Shown here piece after piece: positions 21,627 to 31,490 of a stretch of 64,000 nucleotides of DNA; position 1 is the stretch's first letter; the number at the start of each line of letters is the position of its first letter. The stretch spans positions 29,758,052-29,822,051 of the forward strand of contig JBBCBC010000029.1 of NCBI GenBank assembly GCA_037126765.1, read 5' to 3'. Source of the stretch: Stenogyne calaminthoides (taxonomy: Eukaryota > Streptophyta > Magnoliopsida > Lamiales > Lamiaceae). The notes under the pieces are model-generated. The model saw only the letters and a list, made by a program, of their open reading frames with translations, was not told the DNA's origin and ran no database searches. The position numbers and the translations under genes are program-made.

Positions 21627-23233
21627 TGTTAGTGTTAGTGTCCTAGAGACAATCTTTTGTAAGGACATAATACTCAGATAATATTCAGTATTGGTTTAAT
21701 ATTATTATTTGTTTAATATTAAATGTATGGCGTTACACTCATTAGAATATTATGTTTGATTGTTTGCATTTATTCTTATATGTGTTCCCTTGAATCACTG
21801 TTGTCATTGAGTGAGTGAGAACTCAGATGACTTAAACATGATTCTTAAATAGCCACAATCGAGGATCATCAAGAAAAGGATATTGATGATGCAATGGAGA
21901 TTGGTGTGCGATCTGCATCATACTCTTAGAGAGTGTAGTAAGATCTCACTTACTACGAGATACTAGGTATCTCATGATGGATGCACAAATACCTTAGAGG
22001 GTATTGGTATACCCATCCGAGAAACCGTTTGATGTAGTTTATTATATGTGTCTACGGGTGTCTCGGTTAGTGGGAGCGATGCGATACTCCTTTGACTTAA
22101 GGTCAATACGCACGACATGTGTGGAGTGATAACTTTGATCATGACCGACGCTTGCACCCGTCTATGGGTATATATGGCTTGGATTGGATTCATCACGAAG
22201 TGCATGTGCGTGGTAGTTGAACCAAGAAAGGGATTCATTCCTCAAAGTGGATTTAGAGAGAATACTCACCTTCTCATCATAATTGGATCTAAGTCATTGG
22301 CCAATGCACGTCAACTTAGACTTTGTGACTAAGTGTGACACTAATGATCAATTAGTGATTTGAGATAAGTTGATTAAGTTATTTGAATAGACACTTCATC
22401 ATGTTCAAGACTAATCGAGTATTAGTGAATGAAAGGAGGTAATCGCAATTGCCCACGTTACAGTTACAGGTAGTTGCATGTTTCTCGCAACGTACCTCAT
22501 GTATTGAGAATGTCTGATTTATTGACTAGGGTTTAATTAAGACCGTTAGTTTGACTAATCGCTCGATATATGAGGGCCTATGGGTCACACAACAAGTAGT
22601 TCCCTTTTACGGATTATAGTTGGTTGATTAAATGTTAAATTGGATTTAATATTTAATTTATGGAGAAGAAATTAATAATATATTAATTTGGAATTAATTA
22701 TTATTAATATCATTTAATTGAATTGGATTTAATTAAATGAGAATTCCCAATAATTATATTTGGAATATAATTATAGAATTTAATATATATGGAAATACAT
22801 CGTAGAGATTTTCATATAAGGCATTTAAATCCGTAGAGATTTATATGGGGAAATAAATCGTAGAGATTTATTTAAATAAGGATTAGGGTTTTTAATTACC
22901 TAATTGGGTTAGCTTAAGATTTAAGCTGGACCTCCCCTATATATACAGACTCTTGGAAATTCACAAACAACGTAACTTCATATTCTCTCCATAAGATCTA
23001 AAGTTTGGATTTTCCTAGCTGATTCAACTTGGGATTCAACACTGGCAGAATCGTGCAGATCCGTTCTAGGGGATTACGTGGATACCATAGTGGAGGAATC
23101 TGTACTACAATTATTATAAGATTTCTTGTTATGATTATTGTAATCCTTTATGTGCAATTAAATGTTCGTTGTTGGTGAACTTTAATTTCCGCTGCGCATG
23201 TATTACGTGTTTACGTGCCTCTATATTCCAACA
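21627..23233 (+). repeat. 3' LTR of Copia 1
   Basis: 1607 bp, TG to CA, closely matching the 5' LTR. The TATA-like stretch here reads CCCTATATATACAG at about 22935. Confidence 0.9.
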
Positions 23234-23391
23234 GTTTTACCCTTTTCCCCTGGCCCTTTTTTTTTGGCGACCCGCGAATTTTTGTAGGGTGACCCGGGTC
23301 GAGAGCGACCCGCGAGTTTTTTTTATTTTTGCCCCTTTTAGCTTGGATTGCACATAAGGTTAGTGTGCAATATTTCACACAAGACTCTCTC

Positions 23392-23400
23392 TTAATACAT
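23392..23400. repeat. 9-bp target-site duplication of the MULE, right copy
   Basis: TTAATACAT, identical to 6724-6732. Confidence 0.85.
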
Positions 23401-23939
23401 AAAGAGGTTTGTTTTCCCGGACCATCTCATATGACATCTTGATATAGTTTTAAAAATATATGCAATATGTTATTTAAAAATATTTTTAATGTCCCATTAT
23501 TTAATGACAAAAACTTGTATGCAATATTGCATATAAGTGATATGTGCAATTGGACTTTTTTTTTTCGCGAGTCAAATAACAGGGTCGGGTTAGGACATAT
23601 TGCTGGCGAGTTAATGGGCTTCCTCCTTCATCTTCACGCTCGCGCAGTCACAGGGCAAATTTCTTCTTCTTTCTCTTCTCGCGTTGCAACAAACGTGACC
23701 AGATCGTTGTTAATTTTGATGGTGTTGCGTCTCTAGGTTTTTCCTCTTCTTCTCTTGTTCTTCATTTTCTCTTTCTCTTCCATATTCTGTTTGCTTTCTT
23801 CAATTTTCTCATCCTCGCAAATTCACAGGTGATTCCCTATGATTTTGTGAAGCAGTCTTTTAGATCCTTCTAACTCTTTTCACGTTGTTCTGTAAATCTG
23901 TAATTTTATACTGGTTATTTTTTTTGCGTTTGTACTGGT

Positions 23940-24390
23940 TTTTGTTCATGCAGTAACACTCTTTTGCTCATAGGGTAACACTCTTTTGTTCATGTAGTAA
24001 CACATCAAGTTGTTATGTAAATCTGTAATTTTGGACAGGGGATTCCTTTTCGCGTTTGTTCTAGTTTTGTTTATGTGGTAACACATTTTTCTTCATATGG
24101 TAACACTTTTTGTTCATGTAGTAACACATGTTTTTTTAGTAATATGTAACATTTTTCATATATCGTCGTAATACTATGTGAATACTTATGCCATATGAAC
24201 AATAATGTGTTACCTTGTGACCCATGTTACCTTATGAATATTTACATGTTACGATATGTTTTATTAAGTGTTACGTAAGATATGAAGTTTTTTCAATATA
24301 ACAATGTAGTAACACTTATACATAGATGTAGTAACACACAAAAATTTGACAAAAAAAAAAAAATACAATGTAGTAACACACAAAAATTTG
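23940..24390. repeat. GTAACAC cluster in the short MULE
   Basis: About a dozen plus-strand motifs, such as CAGTAACACTCTTTTG and TAGTAACACATC, occur here, with a few inverted copies (GTGTTACCTTGTGA near 24210). The same motif marks the large MULE. Confidence 0.8.
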
Positions 24391-24414
24391 ACAAAAATAA
24401 AATAAAATTATATG

Positions 24415-24485
24415 AACAGTAGGAATCAAACCTGCGACCAAATTCATTAGCAACAAATCTAAACCACTAGGCTACAACACATATT
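24415..24485 (-). other. tRNA-like (SINE or tRNA-pseudogene) sequence
   Basis: Read on the minus strand there is a Pol III box A-like TAGCCTAGTGG (24474-24464) and a box B-like GGTTTGATTCC (24432-24422), about 31 bp apart, as in tRNA genes. No complete cloverleaf or intact acceptor stem could be built. It is best viewed as a tRNA-derived promoter remnant carried inside the short MULE. Confidence 0.55.
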
Positions 24486-24757
24486 TGATAAGATATCCTT
24501 CTATAAATATATATGCGCCCGCGCCCACGCCTGACTCGCCCTGACCCGATCTGCTGCCATGACCCGCGAAATTTAGGCAATTTTTGTCTTATTTATGTTG
24601 TATTACAACAATAGTGTGCAATATTTCATATAAAACTATCTCTTATTCAATTGTATAATTGAACTTGGAGCTCTGCGTCATAATTAACAGGAAATTTGTG
24701 AAACAGCATGACATAAAAAAAGAAAGTTGTTTAGAAAATTAGAGCTCATTTTGTTAT

Positions 24758-25501
24758 TGATGATGTAAATGCAATATCTATGGAATAAAGTCATACTAAT
24801 ACTATTCAGGATCAGAGCTAATACTGTGGAGTTACTCTTCAGCACTGACGGGTTCAGGAGAGTTGTTCAGGTCCACTGAGTTCTTCAGGATGGACAAATG
24901 TTACTGAGTTCTTCAGGACCAAATGAATACCTCAGGATGGTAAGAGTCTGCTGAGTGGTTCAGGGTGGTGAAACCTGCTGAATGGTTCAGGACGGGAAAG
25001 TCTACTGAGTTTCTTAGGATGGAAAGACCTTCTGAGTTTGTTAATGACTGTTATTAAAAGCGGGCGACGGAGAGATACAAAACAGTTACATGCGCCGGAT
25101 TCTGTTACGGGTTGTTAGGGGTTTTGGGTTCTATATATAGTGGTGCTTAGTCAATGATTTGATATCAAATAACACTTGTAATCTTTAACGAGAGTTTAGA
25201 GAGAGAGAAATCATTCGGGAATCATTGAGAGAGCATAGTTCGATTAGAGATTCAAAGTTCATAATCACATCGATTAGAACTTGGTGAATGCTCTGGAGTT
25301 GAGCGGATTGTATCTTGTATTCTTTGACTGAGTGATAGTGAAATTGTCCCTGATCCTCCGTGGATGTAGATCACCTTGATCGAACCGCGTAAAATCGTTG
25401 TTGCGTTCTTATTCATTTTGTGTTGTTTTTCTGGTAATCTGTGCTAAGCGTATTAGTTGCAGATACAAAAGGTATTAGTTGATTATACTCTTGGACTAAC
25501 A
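24758..25501 (+). repeat. 5' LTR of Copia 2
   Basis: It begins TGATGATGTAAATGC. Positions about 24840-25030 carry repeated CTGAGTTCTTCAGGA-like units, as expected of U3 enhancer repeats in Tnt1-type elements. A TATA box CTATATATAG lies at 25131-25140. Confidence 0.9.
25131..25140 (+). promoter_or_regulatory. TATA box of the Copia 2 LTR
   Basis: CTATATATAG follows the GGGGTTTTGGGTT segment and is conserved at 29980-29989 in the 3' LTR. Confidence 0.75.
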
Positions 25502-25503
25502 AG

Positions 25504-25520
25504 TGGCACCGTCTGTGGGA
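25504..25520 (+). other. Primer-binding site of Copia 2
   Basis: TGGCACCGTCTGTGGGA lies two bases after the LTR end. The cognate tRNA was not identified. It differs from the initiator Met primer of Copia 1. Confidence 0.6.
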
Positions 25521-25533
25521 AGAGGATTCAACT

Positions 25534-28500
25534 ATGGCAACATCAATGAAGCTGGACGTTGAAAAGTTTACAGGAAAAAACGACTTCGGGCTGTGGAAGA
25601 TAAATATGAGAGCTCTTCTCGTTCAACATGGATTGGTGGAGGCTTTCAATTCAGAAACCGAATGGACTTCTTCAAATAACCAGGCAAAGAAGAATGAGAT
25701 CCTCATGAAGGCACATAATGCGATTATTCTGTGTTTGGGGGACAAACCACTCGGGGAAGTAGCTAAGGCAAAATCTGCCATAGAGGTTCTTCAAAGATTG
25801 GAGGAATTATACCAAACGAAGTTAGTTACAAACAAGCTCTATGTTAAGCATAAACTGCATGCCTTCAAGATGACAGAGGATAAGAATCTTGGCGATCAGC
25901 TGGATGAATTCAATCGGTTGGCAGATGATCTGGAGAATATTGAAGTAAAGCTTGAAGATGATGACAAGGCCTTGATGCTCTTGAATTCTCTGCCCAGATC
26001 CATGGAGAATTTCAAAGATGCATTGTTGTTTGGAAGATAGGGCCAAGTCAGTTATGATGACATTCAAACTGCGCTGAAGACCAAGTTCCTGCAGATTCAT
26101 GTTGACAAGAAACAAACTCAAGGCACAGCTGAAGGCTTGAATGTGAAATTCAAGAAAGGAAAGAAACCATTTCAGAAGAAGAAGAATTAAGAGGGAAAAA
26201 GGCAAAATAATACTCAGAAGACTCCTGCAGATTGGGTTGAGAAGAGCAAGTGCTTCTCATGTCACAAATCTGGACACCTGAAGAAAGATTGTCCTGAAAA
26301 TAAAGGCAAAACAGATGAGAAACCTGCAGATGCAAATGTGGCAAATGAAGGCTATGAGAGTGTTGAAGCTATGACAGTTACTGATGGAAGAATTAGTAAT
26401 GAGTGGGTTATGGATTCAGGTTGTTCTTTTCATATGTGTCCAAATGAGCATTTGTTCAGAAATTTGAGAAAATTTGATGGGGGTTCTGTTCTGCTGGGGA
26501 ATGATCAGGCATGTCAGGTTAGAGGGAGTGGCTCCATCAAACTAAAGATGTTTGATGGAGTAATGAGGATTCTCACAAATGTGAGGTTTGTTCTAGAATT
26601 GAAAAGAAATCTGATTTCTCTTGGATTCTTGAATCTACTGGGGTATGAGTTCAATACCAAAGATGGTTTCATTCATGTTACAAAAAAAAAAGGATTGTCA
26701 TGAAAGGCAAGAAGGAGGATGGGCTTTACATTCTTCTAGGAAACTCTGTTTCAAGATCTGCATATGTGACTATGTCAAATCTTGATGCTAATCTATGGCA
26801 TAAAAGCCTTGGACATATTGGTGAAAGAGGGCTGAATGAGCTTGCCAAGAGAGAGGCATTTGGAGAAAGTAAGACAGTGAAACTGGAATTCTGTGATCAC
26901 TGTGTATTGGGAAAAACAAAGAAACAAGCTTTCATGAAAGGTGTTCACAACACACAACAGCCACTGGATTACATATATTCAGACATTTGGGGGCCATCAA
27001 GAGTTGAAACTCACAGTGGAGGTAAATACTTCATGACTCTGATTGATGATTATAGTAGGAAAGTGTGGGTGATTATCTTAAAGCACAAGTCAGATGCACT
27101 TCAGAAATTCAAAGAATGGTTGACAGTACAAGAAAATAAGAAGGGGAAAACACTGAAACATCTGAGAACAGACAATGGTTTGGAGTATGTTTCTGAAAAA
27201 TTTCAAAAGTATTGCACTGAGAAGGGTATCACTAGGCATAGAACTGTTCCAGCTAATCCACAACAAAATGGATTAGCTGAGAGGATGAATAGAACTATTC
27301 TGGAGAGAGTTAGATGCATGCTAGCTGATGCTCAGATGTCCAAGATTTTCTGGGGAGAAGCTGTGTCTACTGCCCGTTTTCAGATTAACAAGTCACCCTC
27401 ATCTCCTATAGAGTGCAAGACCCCAGATGAATTATGGTATGGGAAACATTCTGACTATCATAGTGTGAAAGTGTTTGGATATTTGGCTTTTGCTCATGTC
27501 AGACAAGATAAGCTTGAGCCAAGGGCATTGAGATGTGTATTTGTTGGGTATCCAAGAGATGTAAAGGGGTACAGATTTTGGTGCATTGAACCTGGTCAAA
27601 GGAAATGCATCATCAGTAGAGATGTGTCATTCAATGAGAATGTTATGGGATATAAGCACAATGGACCAGCACAGGATGTTGATGGAAACTTAATTGATGA
27701 TAGTCATTCGGTTGAGGTGGAGCCTGTATCAGATCAGACAGAAACTGGGACTCACATCAACAATGACCCAGAACCGGTTGAAGAAGATGATCAGATGGAT
27801 CTGGATCAGAATGAAGACAATCAGAATGCTGGTGCAGAAGGTTTTGATCTCAGAAATTATAACCCTGCCAGAGACAGACTCAGAAGGCAGATACACCCTC
27901 CCACCAAATTTGGACATGCAGATATGGTGTCATATGCTCTTGTCACTACAGAAGAAATAGAGTATCAAGAGCCTCAAAGTTATAAAGAGGCCATTTCAAG
28001 TAATGATAGTGATAAATGGATTATTGCTATGACTGAAGAAATTCAGTCACTGGAGAAGAATAACACATGGGTTCTGGTGGATAAGCCAAATCAGCAGAAG
28101 ATAGTTAGCTGTAAATGGATTTTCAAAAGGAAAGTTGAAGTAAGCACTTCTAAAAGTGTGAGATTTAAAGCTAGACTGGTTGCTAGGGAGTTTACTCAGA
28201 GGGAAGGAATTGATTTCAATGAAGTGTTTTCTCCAGTGGTGAAGCATTGTTCAATCAGATTGCTGCTATCAATGGTGAATTAGGAAGATCTGGAGCTTCA
28301 ACAATTAGATGTAAAGACTGCATTTCTACATGGAGATTTAGTATAGACTATCTACATGCAACAGCCTAAGGGCTTCATTACTTCAAGAAATGAGAACAAA
28401 GTGTGTTTGCTGAAGAAGTCCTTGTATGGGTTGAAGCAAAGCCCAAGGCAATGGTACAAGAAGTTTGACAGCTTTATGTTATCAGTAGGGTTTCAGAGAT

Positions 28501-29549
28501 GTAGTTATGACAATTGTGTTTATCTAGAGAAGCAGGGTGATCAGGTTATCACATATCTCTTACTATATGTGGATGATATGCTCATTGCCATTAAAAGTAT
28601 GAGTAAGATCAATAGTTTGGAGGCTAAGTTGAGTGGAAAATCATACATGGAGGACTTGGGGAATGCCAAGAGGATTCTGGGCATGGATATCTTAAGAGAC
28701 AGGAAAGCTGGGAAACTATTCTTATCTCAGAAAGACTATCTTCAGAAGGTCCTGAAGAGATTTCAGATACATCAGTCAAATGTTGTGAGTACACCCTTAA
28801 GTCAGCAGTTCAAGTTAACCAAGGCTCAATCACCTAAAACTGAGTTGGAAAAGATACAGATGAGTAAGGTTCCTTATGCTAAAGCAGTGGGAAGCATCAT
28901 GTATGCTATGGTTTGCAGCAGGCCTGACCTGGCACATGCTATCAGTTTATTAAGCAGGTTCATGGCCAATCCTGGAAGACCTCATTGGGAAGCACTTAAG
29001 TGGATCATGAGATATCTGAATGGGTCAACAGATTTAGTTCTCATGCTTGAAAAGTCAGAAGATGTGGGAAATCCACTTCAGGGGTTTGTTGACTCAGATT
29101 TTGCTGGTAGTGTGGACACAAGGAAATCTCTCATTTGATATGTGTTTACTTTGTATGGGACTGCTATCAGTTGGAGAGCTGTTCTTCAGTCTGTAGTGGC
29201 TCTTTCCACAACTGAAGCAGCATACATGGTAATGACAGAGGCAGTCAAGGAGGCAATGTGGTTGAAAGGGATTGTGAAGGAATGTGGGATTCTGCAGAAG
29301 GCTGTTACTATCAAGTGTGACAATCAAAGTACTCTTCACTTGGTCAAACATCAGGTTTTTCATGAGAGGTCTGAGCATATCGATGTGAGACTTCATTTTG
29401 TTAGAGATGTGGTGGAGAAGAACATTGTTGCTGTGAGCAAAGTCCCTACTGGAGACAATGCTGCTGATATGTTCACAAAGGCCCTGCCTAGTTCGAAGTT
29501 CAAACACTGTCTGAGTTTGATCCAACTCAGGACAGTGGGTACTCTATGA
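25534..29549 (+). pseudogene. Copia 2 gag-pol polyprotein, inactivated
   Basis: The ATG at 25534 opens gag (MATSMKLDVEKFTGKNDFGL). A TAG at 26038 and TAA at 26188 interrupt it before the zinc knuckle CFSCHKSGHLKKDC. Protease has an intact DSGCSFH motif at about 26416. An A-run at 26681-26690 marks a frame break. Integrase (26700 onward) has LWHKSLGHIG, YSDIWGP, LRTDNGLEY and NGLAERMNRT, so the D, D and E are all present. RT and RNase H follow, with YVDD at about 28567 and stops at 28281, 28344 and 29136. The frame ends at 29549. All breaks lie in regions otherwise well preserved, so the element decayed after insertion. Confidence 0.9.
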
Positions 29550-29606
29550 GGTTAGATAGAGAGCTTGAGGAATGGATGGGATGATTATTGCATTGAGGTG
29601 GAGAAT

Positions 29607-30324
29607 TGATGATGTAAATGCAATATCTATGGAATAAAACCATACTAATACTATTCAGGATCAGAGCTAATACTGCGGAGTTACTCTTCAATACTGACGG
29701 GTTCAGGAGAGTTGTTCAGGTCCACTGAGTTCTTTAGGATGGACAAATGTTACTGAGTTCTTCAGGACCAAATGAATACCTCAGGATGGTAAAAGTCTGC
29801 TGAGTGGTTCAGGGTGGTGAAACCTGCTGAATGGTTAAGGACGGGAAAGTCTCCTGAGTTTCTCAGGATGGAAAGACCCTCTGAGTTTGTTAGTGACTGT
29901 TATTAAAAGCGGGCGACAGAGAGATACAAAGCAGTTACACGCGCCGGATTCTGTTACGGGTTGTTAGGGGTTTTGGGTTCTATATATAGTGGTGCTTAGT
30001 CATTGAGTCGATATCAGATAACACTTGTAATCTTTAACGAGAGTTTAGAGATAGAGAAATCATTCGGGAATCATTGAGAGAGCATAGTTCGATTAGAGAT
30101 TCAAAGTTCATAATCACATCGATTAGAACTTGGTGAATGCTATTCTTTGACTGAGTGATAGTGAAATCGTCCCTGATCCTCCATGGATGTAGATCACCTT
30201 GATCGAACCACGTAAAATCGTTGTTGCGTTCTTATTCATTTTGTGTTGTTTTTCTGGTAATCTGTGCTAAGCGTATTAATTACAGATAGAAAAGGTATTA
30301 GTTTATTCGACTCTTGGACTAATA
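29607..30324 (+). repeat. 3' LTR of Copia 2
   Basis: It matches the 5' LTR apart from scattered changes and a 26-bp deletion at 30140/30141, where the 5' copy has TCTGGAGTTGAGCGG and eleven more bases. It ends CTAATA, followed by the duplication GTTAT. Confidence 0.9.
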
Positions 30325-30329
30325 GTTAT

Positions 30330-31490
30330 GATTCCAATAGAATACGAGTATATTCGGATCGAAGAAAAAGCAACCCACTAAATGAGAGGCCTAACTTTTA
30401 ACCATAAACACCAGTTTATTGTGTCCATATAATTCGTTGTGTGTAGAATTCACTATATATTGATACTCCATTAATCACATAGATATGCACACACTCGCAT
30501 TTTAAAATAAGATAAAGGGAATAGAACTAAATTTTACAACAAAACATAAGTTTACTCACTTCATTTCGTCTCATTCTTTAAGCAAAACTTGCTATTTTAT
30601 TTGTCCAAATCTTTAAGTAAAACTTCTTAAATGAAAATACACTTTATCACATCACTTTATTACATAAAATACTAATAAACAATTCTTTCTACCCCTAACT
30701 ACCCATCACTTTATCACATAAAATACTAATAAATAACTCTTTCTACCCCAACACTTTAGCACTATATCACTATTTCCATAAATCCTTATAAACAGTCACA
30801 TTTACTTAAAGAATGGGACGGAGATACTACAACTTTCTATCTTCACACAAAATGTCTTCGATTTAAGGATGTATTCAAATCAAAATAAATGCATGGTGAA
30901 ATGAAAGGAAAGTTAGGCAACCTGTAACATCAAATAATTGATTAACACATGTAGGTCCAACAGAAAGACGAGCCACAATTAATCCATGTTAACTTAATAA
31001 TAATTCAATCTTGTTTTGCATGCTGGTGGTGTTGCACACCTCGTGAGTCATGACAGGTAACGATTTTTTTTTATAACTCGTGTATTCGATCTAAAGATTG
31101 ATTAGTTCGGGGTATCAGAACCAACTGTCTATTAACAGGGTTCCACTTTGAGTCAAAATTAAGTTTTGTATAGATTGATCAATTTTAAAAATTGATCGCA
31201 TTTTAGATGGGTGTGAAATATACAAATGCCAACATGTTTTCCAAAAATATCCACTAATTGGATTTTAGTGTGGTTGTGAAAAATGGTTGAAATCTCATTG
31301 CCTAGTTACTTCAGAGTTCAGATGGATAATGAATTAAATAAATATTGGATGTGTCTTAAGGTAATGTATTGAGAGTTTGTTATTAACTTACTATCATATG
31401 TTTTTGGCAGGAATCCAACTTTGGCTCATATTATAGATGCATGCATTTTCACTTTCACTTCATTTTTCCTATTTAATTTATCCTAGCGTT
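30330..31490. other. Spacer with one Stowaway MITE
   Basis: Apart from the MITE at 30553-30829 I see no gene, repeat or RNA signal in this AT-rich stretch. Confidence 0.55.
30553..30829. mobile_element. Stowaway-type MITE
   Basis: The right end CTTAAAGAATGGGACGGAG matches, in reverse, the left end TTTCGTCTCATTCTTTAAG. The GGGACGGAG / CTCCGTCCC terminus and flanking TA are typical of Stowaway (Tc1/mariner). The segment CTTTATCACATAAAATACTA is repeated twice inside. Confidence 0.75.

Larger units (their letters stand above)
13909..23233 (+). mobile_element. Copia LTR retrotransposon 1 (Angela/BARE-like), nested in the MULE
   Basis: Two LTRs of about 1.6 kb begin TGTTAGTGTTAGTG and end TTCCAACA. 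A Met-tRNA-type primer site (TGGTATCAGAGC) lies at 15511 and a purine tract (AAGTGGGAGAT) just before the 3' LTR. The flanking five bases are ATTTT on the left and GTTTT on the right, a duplication with one mismatch. Order inside is gag, protease, integrase, reverse transcriptase and RNase H, the Copia order. Long LTRs and RT wording such as SIYGLKQASRSWNIRFDEV point to the Angela/BARE group. It is inserted near the first exon of the MULE transposase, so it is younger than the MULE. Confidence 0.92.
6733..23391. mobile_element. Mutator-like (FAR1-type) transposon, interrupted by a Copia element
   Basis: The left end begins GACAAAAACTTGTATGCAAT. The reverse complement of the right end begins GAGAGAGTCTTGTGTGAAAT. 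Both continue with AATATTGCA, CTTATGTGCAAT and a CTCGCGGG / GACCCGCG segment. The exact duplication TTAATACAT flanks the pair. Removing the nested Copia element (13909-23233) leaves about 7.3 kb. The element encodes a decayed FAR1/FHY3-type transposase on the minus strand and a second, unassigned decayed reading region on the plus strand, so the two are convergent. Its non-coding parts are full of the motif GTAACAC. Multiple stops and frame breaks make it non-autonomous today. Confidence 0.85.
23506..24642. mobile_element. Non-autonomous MULE relative, 1.1 kb
   Basis: The left end GACAAAAACTTGTATGCAAT is identical to that of the large MULE. The reverse complement of the right end reads GAGATAGTTTTATATGAAAT and continues into AATATTGCACACTA. 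The flanks TTATTTAAT (23497-23505) and TTATTCAAT (24643-24651) form a 9-bp duplication with one mismatch. The interior shares the GACCCGCGA segments and many GTAACAC motifs with the large element but codes for no protein. It lies only about 105 bp beyond the large MULE. It presumably depends on a transposase of the same family. Confidence 0.8.
24758..30324 (+). mobile_element. Copia LTR retrotransposon 2 (Tork/Tnt1-like)
   Basis: The LTRs are 744 and 718 bp, and the exact 5-bp duplication GTTAT (24753-24757 and 30325-30329) flanks the element. The 5' LTR ends CTAACA; the 3' LTR ends CTAATA. The primer site after the 5' LTR begins TGGCACCGTCTGTGGGA, not the methionine type. Inside, gag-pol has Copia order and Tnt1/Tork style wording. 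Several stops and at least one frame break inactivate it. Confidence 0.92.
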
